This document shows, piece after piece, positions 49,598-53,030 of a stretch of DNA of 53,030 nt. Source of the stretch: Akkermansia muciniphila (lineage in GTDB: Bacteria > Verrucomicrobiota > Verrucomicrobiia > Verrucomicrobiales > Akkermansiaceae). The position numbers were made by a program, and so were the translations under genes. The notes under the pieces are model-generated. The model saw nothing but the letters and a program-made list of their open reading frames with translations, was not told the origin of the DNA and did no database searches. The stretch covers positions 1-53,030 of the forward strand of contig CAMDLP010000017.1 in the NCBI GenBank assembly GCA_945901795.1. Direction: 5' to 3'. Every line of letters starts with the position of its first letter. Position 1 is the first letter of the stretch.

Positions 49598-50614
49598 TTG
49601 GATAAGAAGGGGATTCTTCCTTTCTTCGCCCGCCGCTACGATGACCCGCGTATCCTGAAGAATCTTTTCCCCCGGCTTCCAGAGGACAGCCCGAAATGGC
49701 GGGCAGCGATAGAAGCAGGCGAAGCCATCGGCCGCGAACTCATGGAACAGGCCCGCGGGCCTATCTTCAACCTGATCCCGGCGACTCCCAAAACCGAAAT
49801 CAGCGGCATCACCGTGCGCAGGTCCGTGGATCACATTGGCCGCAACGATCCGTGTCCCTGTGGCAGTGGCAGCAAGTACAAGCGCTGCTGTTTCGGAAAG
49901 GACCAGCAGAGGCTCCAAATGTCCACCGATGTGGCCGCCAAAGGAGCCAGGGAAAACGAAAAACTCCGCGAGGCCCGGCAGAAACTCCAGGCCAAGGCCG
50001 CCGAGGTCAACCGGATGAAAAACGACATGGAAAAACTCCATGCCGAAATCGAGCGCCGCGAACAAAAGGCCGCCGATAACGCCGCGAAACCCACACCCGC
50101 CCCCGCCGCCCCCGTCGATCTGGAAGTCCTGCGCGACCTTCGCGAAAAAGTATCCACCCTCAAGAGCGAACTCAAGGAACGCCACGACGAGCGCGCCGTC
50201 CTCCGCCGCGAGTTGAACACCACGCTCAACGAAGTGGAAACCCTCCGCGAAAACCAGAGCCACGCCCACGGCAGCCCCGCCGATCACGAGGACAACGACG
50301 ACCACCTTGTCCTGCCCGGTCCCGTCGGCGGCAGCCAGCCCGTCCGGCTCATCGAGTTCCCCAAAAAATTCCACCACACCCTCGGCCGTTTCCCCAAACA
50401 GATCGCCCGTGGCACCCTGACGCTGCTCGGCCGTCTCGCCGCCGGTGAGCCCGACGCCTTCCAAGGCGTTGTCCGCCTCAAACAACGCCCCGACACCCTG
50501 CGCGCCCGCATCGGCATCGACCACCGCCTGCTCTTCCGGCTCGAAACCGACGCCATCCACGTCATCGATCTCATTCCCCGCCAGGACCTCGAACGGCGGA
50601 TCAAAAGCCTGTGA
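49598..50614 (+). CDS. SEC-C zinc motif / coiled coil / RelE-ParE-like fusion protein
   Basis: A 338-residue protein of unusual make-up. Residues 80-99 are a full SEC-C zinc motif ('GRNDPCPCGSGSKYKRCC', ligands C86, C88, C97, C98), the module that ends SecA and YchJ. Residues about 103-160 and 174-220 are long charged coiled coils, joined by a Pro/Ala spacer. The C-terminal 95 residues ('QPVRLIEFPKKFHHTLGRFP', 'DTLRARIGIDHRLLFRLETD', 'AIHVIDLIPRQDLERRI') follow the strand-helix-helix-strand pattern of RelE/ParE toxins ('yRiRvGdyRllf.id...i.vl.i..Rkd.y'). The start is TTG 49598, since TAA lies in frame just before and the next ATG (49742) would cut conserved-looking sequence. No partner antitoxin gene follows. 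Function unknown; RNA or ribosome binding is plausible. Confidence 0.7.
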   Translation: MDKKGILPFFARRYDDPRILKNLFPRLPEDSPKWRAAIEAGEAIGRELMEQARGPIFNLIPATPKTEISGITVRRSVDHIGRNDPCPCGSGSKYKRCCFGKDQQRLQMSTDVAAKGARENEKLREARQKLQAKAAEVNRMKNDMEKLHAEIERREQKAADNAAKPTPAPAAPVDLEVLRDLREKVSTLKSELKERHDERAVLRRELNTTLNEVETLRENQSHAHGSPADHEDNDDHLVLPGPVGGSQPVRLIEFPKKFHHTLGRFPKQIARGTLTLLGRLAAGEPDAFQGVVRLKQRPDTLRARIGIDHRLLFRLETDAIHVIDLIPRQDLERRIKSL

Positions 50615-50838
50615 GAGGCTGCGTTATTCTGAATTCTCTTCACTTCGATGTTCGATGTTGGGCGTTCGATGTTCGCAGAGCCGCCAGGAAGAGATGATGG
50701 AGGATGGAGAAACAAGGGCGTGGATCGATCCAAATCCAGAAATCCAAGGACTGCCCTGGCGAATCCTGTCAAGATTTGCACACTGACCTCACTTCCAGAA
50801 GCTTGCGCGGACGGGGATTTCCCGTTAACGGTAACCCC
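50615..50838. other. intergenic region with degenerate TTCGATGTT repeats
   Basis: A 224-bp spacer. At 50644-50676 TTCGATG units repeat three times (TTCGATGTTCGATGTTGGGC then GTTCGATGTTC), a low-complexity tract of the kind seen in other spacers of this window. Just before the Uma2 start is GTTAACGGTAAC, a short imperfect dyad. The reading frame open from 50704 is not conserved-looking before 50839. Confidence 0.5.
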
Positions 50839-51405
50839 ATGGCACTGGCAATCGCGGACAATCGGATCTCCCGGGATGAATATCTCCAAGGCGAACTTGC
50901 CTCGGAAATCCGTCACGAATACGTGGCCGGAAATGTTTACGCCATGTCCGGCGGAACGCTCAACCATCAGCGCATCGCCGGAAATTTCATGCGAATGGTC
51001 GGAAACCAGCTTGCCGGAAAGCCCTGTTTCCCCACCGGCAGCGATTTCAAGCTCCAGGTGCCGCTTGGCGGGGGCGACGAGGCTTTCTACTATCCCGACG
51101 GGATGATCATCTGCGTGCCCGTGCCGGGCGACTCGCTCTTCACCGACTCCCCGAGCGTGATTCTCGAAGTCCTCAGCCCGACCACCCGCCGCAATGACGA
51201 GGTCCAGAAATTCCGCGACTACCTCACCATTCCCACCTTGGGAACCTACATCCTCGCGGAAACAGAATCGCCCTTCCTCACCCTGCACCGCAGGGACGGC
51301 GCGGGCTTCCGCCGGGAAACCCTTTCCGGGCCGGACGCCATCCTCGATCTTCCCGAAGCTGGCATTTCCTTCTCCCTGGCTGAACTCTACCGGGACGTGA
51401 GTTGA
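50839..51405 (+). CDS. Uma2-family (DUF820) putative nuclease
   Basis: A 188-residue PD-(D/E)xK-fold protein. 'SRDEYLQGELASEIRHEYVA', 'NVYAMSGGTLNHQRIAGNFM' and 'CFPTGSDFKLQVP' are followed by the acidic core 'YYPDGMIICVP' (Asp), 'SPSVILEVLSPTTRRNDEVQ' (Glu) and a downstream Lys in 'KFRDYLTIPTLGTYILAE'. Uma2 proteins are expanded in cyanobacteria and PVC bacteria; many are mobile and their targets unknown. Start set at ATG 50839 because the preceding in-frame codons do not fit the family. It is in the accessory tail of the window. Confidence 0.9.
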   Translation: MALAIADNRISRDEYLQGELASEIRHEYVAGNVYAMSGGTLNHQRIAGNFMRMVGNQLAGKPCFPTGSDFKLQVPLGGGDEAFYYPDGMIICVPVPGDSLFTDSPSVILEVLSPTTRRNDEVQKFRDYLTIPTLGTYILAETESPFLTLHRRDGAGFRRETLSGPDAILDLPEAGISFSLAELYRDVS

Positions 51406-51458
51406 TTCTCGCAGATCCTCGATCGCTTCTTCACTCAGGGGGGGCTTGATTTACAAGG

Positions 51459-51644
51459 GTGGCCCGCCGCGAAGACACCACCGTGGACTCCATCATTTCC
51501 ATCGCCCTCTCCTCCCAAGTCACCGCTTGGAAAGTCCGCGACACCTTCGAACAGCGCGTCGCCCGCCCGAAAATCGAGGATCTCGCCGATATCCTCGCCA
51601 ACGTTCCTGACCTTCCTCCCGCACCCGGCGACGAGCGCGAATGA
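51459..51644 (+). pseudogene. C-terminal remnant of a ribbon-helix-helix antitoxin
   Basis: From a GTG at 51459 (in-frame TGA at 51447) 61 codons encode 'ARREDTTVDSIISIALSSQV' and 'RVARPKIEDLADILANVPDL'. This resembles the second half of CopG/HicB-type antitoxins ('A..egvSlnqfi..Alaekv.a...e.f..eRa.r.....f...l..vpd..P...De'), beginning inside the first RHH helix and lacking the DNA-binding beta strand. No ATG and no clear ribosome-binding site are present. Either a relic or a very short coding gene. Confidence 0.45.
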
Positions 51645-51696
51645 ATGACCGCAATAGACGAATGTCTGTTATTTGGGACTGACCCCGAGGCTGCTT

Positions 51697-52869
51697 TTAG
51701 GGGACTGAAGTGCGGGCCACCCGGAACCCGAGGTTGATGTTCGAGCCGGACGGGTTGCCGCCGTAGTCGCGGTACGCGACGCGGCAGCCGAACGCGCTGA
51801 AGTCCCAACCGCCCCCCCGGCTCACCCGGTAAGTGCCCGAACTAACACCTCGCGGATCGGTCGGTGTGCCCGTGGCATACGTCCCATACCAATCCCAGCA
51901 CCACTGCCAGACGTTCCCCGCCATGTCATTGAGCCCGTAGCCATTCGCCGCAAAGCTGCCCACCGGTGACGTGTAGGGAGTCGATCCGGTGGCGTAGGTC
52001 GGGTGGTAGTTGTTCACCGCTCCGCTCAGGTCGTAGGGCCAGCTGGGAAACGGACGATAATTCGCCTGGCTGTGGCTGATCTCATCGCCCCATGGGAAAC
52101 GCTTGCCGCTCAAGCCGCCGCGTGCCGCTTTTTCCCACTCCGCCTCAGTCGGCAGGCGATAGCCATTAGCCGCCCAGTTCACCACCGGTTCCGTGGTGCC
52201 GGTCTTCATCACCGCGCCACCCACCGTGTAAACGGGGGTCAGCCCTTCCTGCTGGCTGCGGGCGTTGCAATATTTCACCCCATCCCACCACGAGACCGTC
52301 TGCACCACCGGATGGTTGCTCGCCTTGCCCGCGCCTGCCGCCATATCGCTGTAGCCATTGCTGATGGCCCAGGTCCGCACGGTATCCCACTCGGCCTTGG
52401 TCACCAGATTTTGCGCCATGTAGAAGGCACTCACATTCACCGTGTGGGTAGGTGCCTCGGTGTCACCATCCACATCGCCCATGGTGAAAACCCCTGCCGG
52501 GATCAGCGAGAAGCCAGCTGGAGGCGGCGGCACATCACTCACCGTGATGCGGAACTTCGTCTGGGTGGACACCTGTTGGTTCCAGTCCGCGCCTGCATCC
52601 CAGGTGATGCGCAGGTTGCTGCCCGGCGTGACGTTGCTGCCCACGGCTCCGGTAAGCGAGGTGACCGGCAGCGTCCAAGTGACGCCACCATCAGCGGAGC
52701 CTTGGAGCGAGACACTCACCGGCGAGCTGGTGCCGGTGACATCGTAATCAATATCCACCAGCTTGGAATCCGCGCGCTGGACGTGACGGATATTTCCGGC
52801 AGCAAGCTGGGCGGACGCCATTGAAGCGAAGACCAGCGCGATAGCGCAGGGAATGAGGAACGTTTTCAT
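51697..52869 (-). CDS. formylglycine-generating-enzyme-like (SUMF1 domain) exported protein
   Basis: A 390-residue protein with signal peptide (MKTFLIPCAIALVFASMASA). Residues about 22-105 form an Ig/FN3-like beta region ('RHVQRADSKLVDIDYDVTGT', 'NLRITWDAGADWNQQVSTQT'). Residues 115-390 are the FGE/SUMF1 fold: 'FSLIPAGVFTMGDVDGDTEA', 'FYMAQNLVTKAEWDTVRTWA', 'YRLPTEAEWEKAARGGLSGK', 'YGLNDMAGNVWQWCWDWYGT' and 'YRVSRGGGWDFSAFGCRVAY' ending 'NLGFRVARTSV'. A single Cys sits near each FGE cysteine region, but the typical catalytic pair is not evident, so sulfatase activation is doubtful; many PVC SUMF1 proteins are carbohydrate- or surface-related. No sulfatase gene adjoins it. Confidence 0.9.
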   Translation of the reverse strand: MKTFLIPCAIALVFASMASAQLAAGNIRHVQRADSKLVDIDYDVTGTSSPVSVSLQGSADGGVTWTLPVTSLTGAVGSNVTPGSNLRITWDAGADWNQQVSTQTKFRITVSDVPPPPAGFSLIPAGVFTMGDVDGDTEAPTHTVNVSAFYMAQNLVTKAEWDTVRTWAISNGYSDMAAGAGKASNHPVVQTVSWWDGVKYCNARSQQEGLTPVYTVGGAVMKTGTTEPVVNWAANGYRLPTEAEWEKAARGGLSGKRFPWGDEISHSQANYRPFPSWPYDLSGAVNNYHPTYATGSTPYTSPVGSFAANGYGLNDMAGNVWQWCWDWYGTYATGTPTDPRGVSSGTYRVSRGGGWDFSAFGCRVAYRDYGGNPSGSNINLGFRVARTSVP

Positions 52870-53030
52870 GGGGAGGATCTGGCCGGGGTCAGTGAAAGCG
52901 CCGGGATAAACCGGCTTGGAATAGAGAATGAAAGAGTCTTACAGAGAAAACCTAGCCAGTAGCTCTGGCCACAAGCCCTACGCTGGGAGCGGTGACGCTC
53001 CGGGTGTAGCATGGGTGCGTGGCGACGCAG
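52870..53030. other. window end, no gene seen
   Basis: A 161-bp tract upstream of the SUMF1 gene. It should hold the promoter of that gene. No reading frame, terminator or repeat of note is visible. Confidence 0.4.

Overview
The window is GC-rich (roughly 60-65% by eye) and looks like a chromosomal segment of a free-living verrucomicrobium close to the Luteolibacter/Haloferula group; that placement is an inference. It rests on a paired large c-type cytochrome/DUF1549-DUF1553 protein and DUF1501 protein (a Planctomycetota-Verrucomicrobiota signature), a fused LpxC-FabZ enzyme, a squalene-cyclase-repeat secreted protein, Gram-negative lipid A and YidC/YidD genes, and typical PVC housekeeping sequences. 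I see no rRNA, tRNA, CRISPR array, intact insertion sequence or prophage.

Layout. 1-1740 is a graveyard of gene fragments (cysteine desulfurase tail, HNH-nuclease head, YchJ tail) around a compact two-gene operon encoding a small protein and an ADP-ribosyltransferase-like protein, with a cluster of three back-to-back palindromes. 1741-16781 holds a UvrD-type helicase, polysaccharide deacetylase, the cytochrome/DUF1501 pair, alkaline phosphatase, a short ParC/GyrA-like subunit, an AI-2E-type permease, a universal stress protein and a CBS-containing site-2 protease. 16800-17130 is a second fragment tract (pyruvate:ferredoxin oxidoreductase and HTH remnants), followed by a lone nuoA. 17673-20444 is the rpmH-rnpA-yidD-yidC operon, preceded by about 900 bp of gene-free DNA rich in inverted repeats.

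21363-30563 carries two PilT-type retraction ATPases, a YqjD/YqjE-like envelope stress operon, an AsmA-like protein, RadC, a DCC thiol oxidoreductase, a DUF4175-like coiled-coil protein and a high-potential iron-sulfur protein. 30660-40700 is a mostly minus-strand housekeeping block: HAD phosphatase, infC (apparently using an AUC start), thrS, lpxC-fabZ, thrC, thrB, a Dabb lipoprotein, RlpA, an HU protein and RNase HIII. 40745-47902 has the squalene-repeat protein, an unknown membrane-anchored protein, rplS, hisI, an SDR, a membrane-fused peroxiredoxin-like protein, an M20 deacylase and a class II Fic protein.

The last 5 kb is accessory in flavour: a catalytically degenerate HtrA-like lipoprotein transcribed divergently from a SEC-C/coiled-coil/RelE-like fusion with a palindrome abutting its TTG start, then a Uma2 nuclease, a ribbon-helix-helix antitoxin remnant and a formylglycine-generating-enzyme-like protein. 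The most interesting leads are the ADP-ribosyltransferase-like pair, the SEC-C/RelE fusion, the tandem palindromes and the infC start. Start codons were moved inward from the longest reading frame where family alignment or a ribosome-binding site argued for it, as noted per entry.
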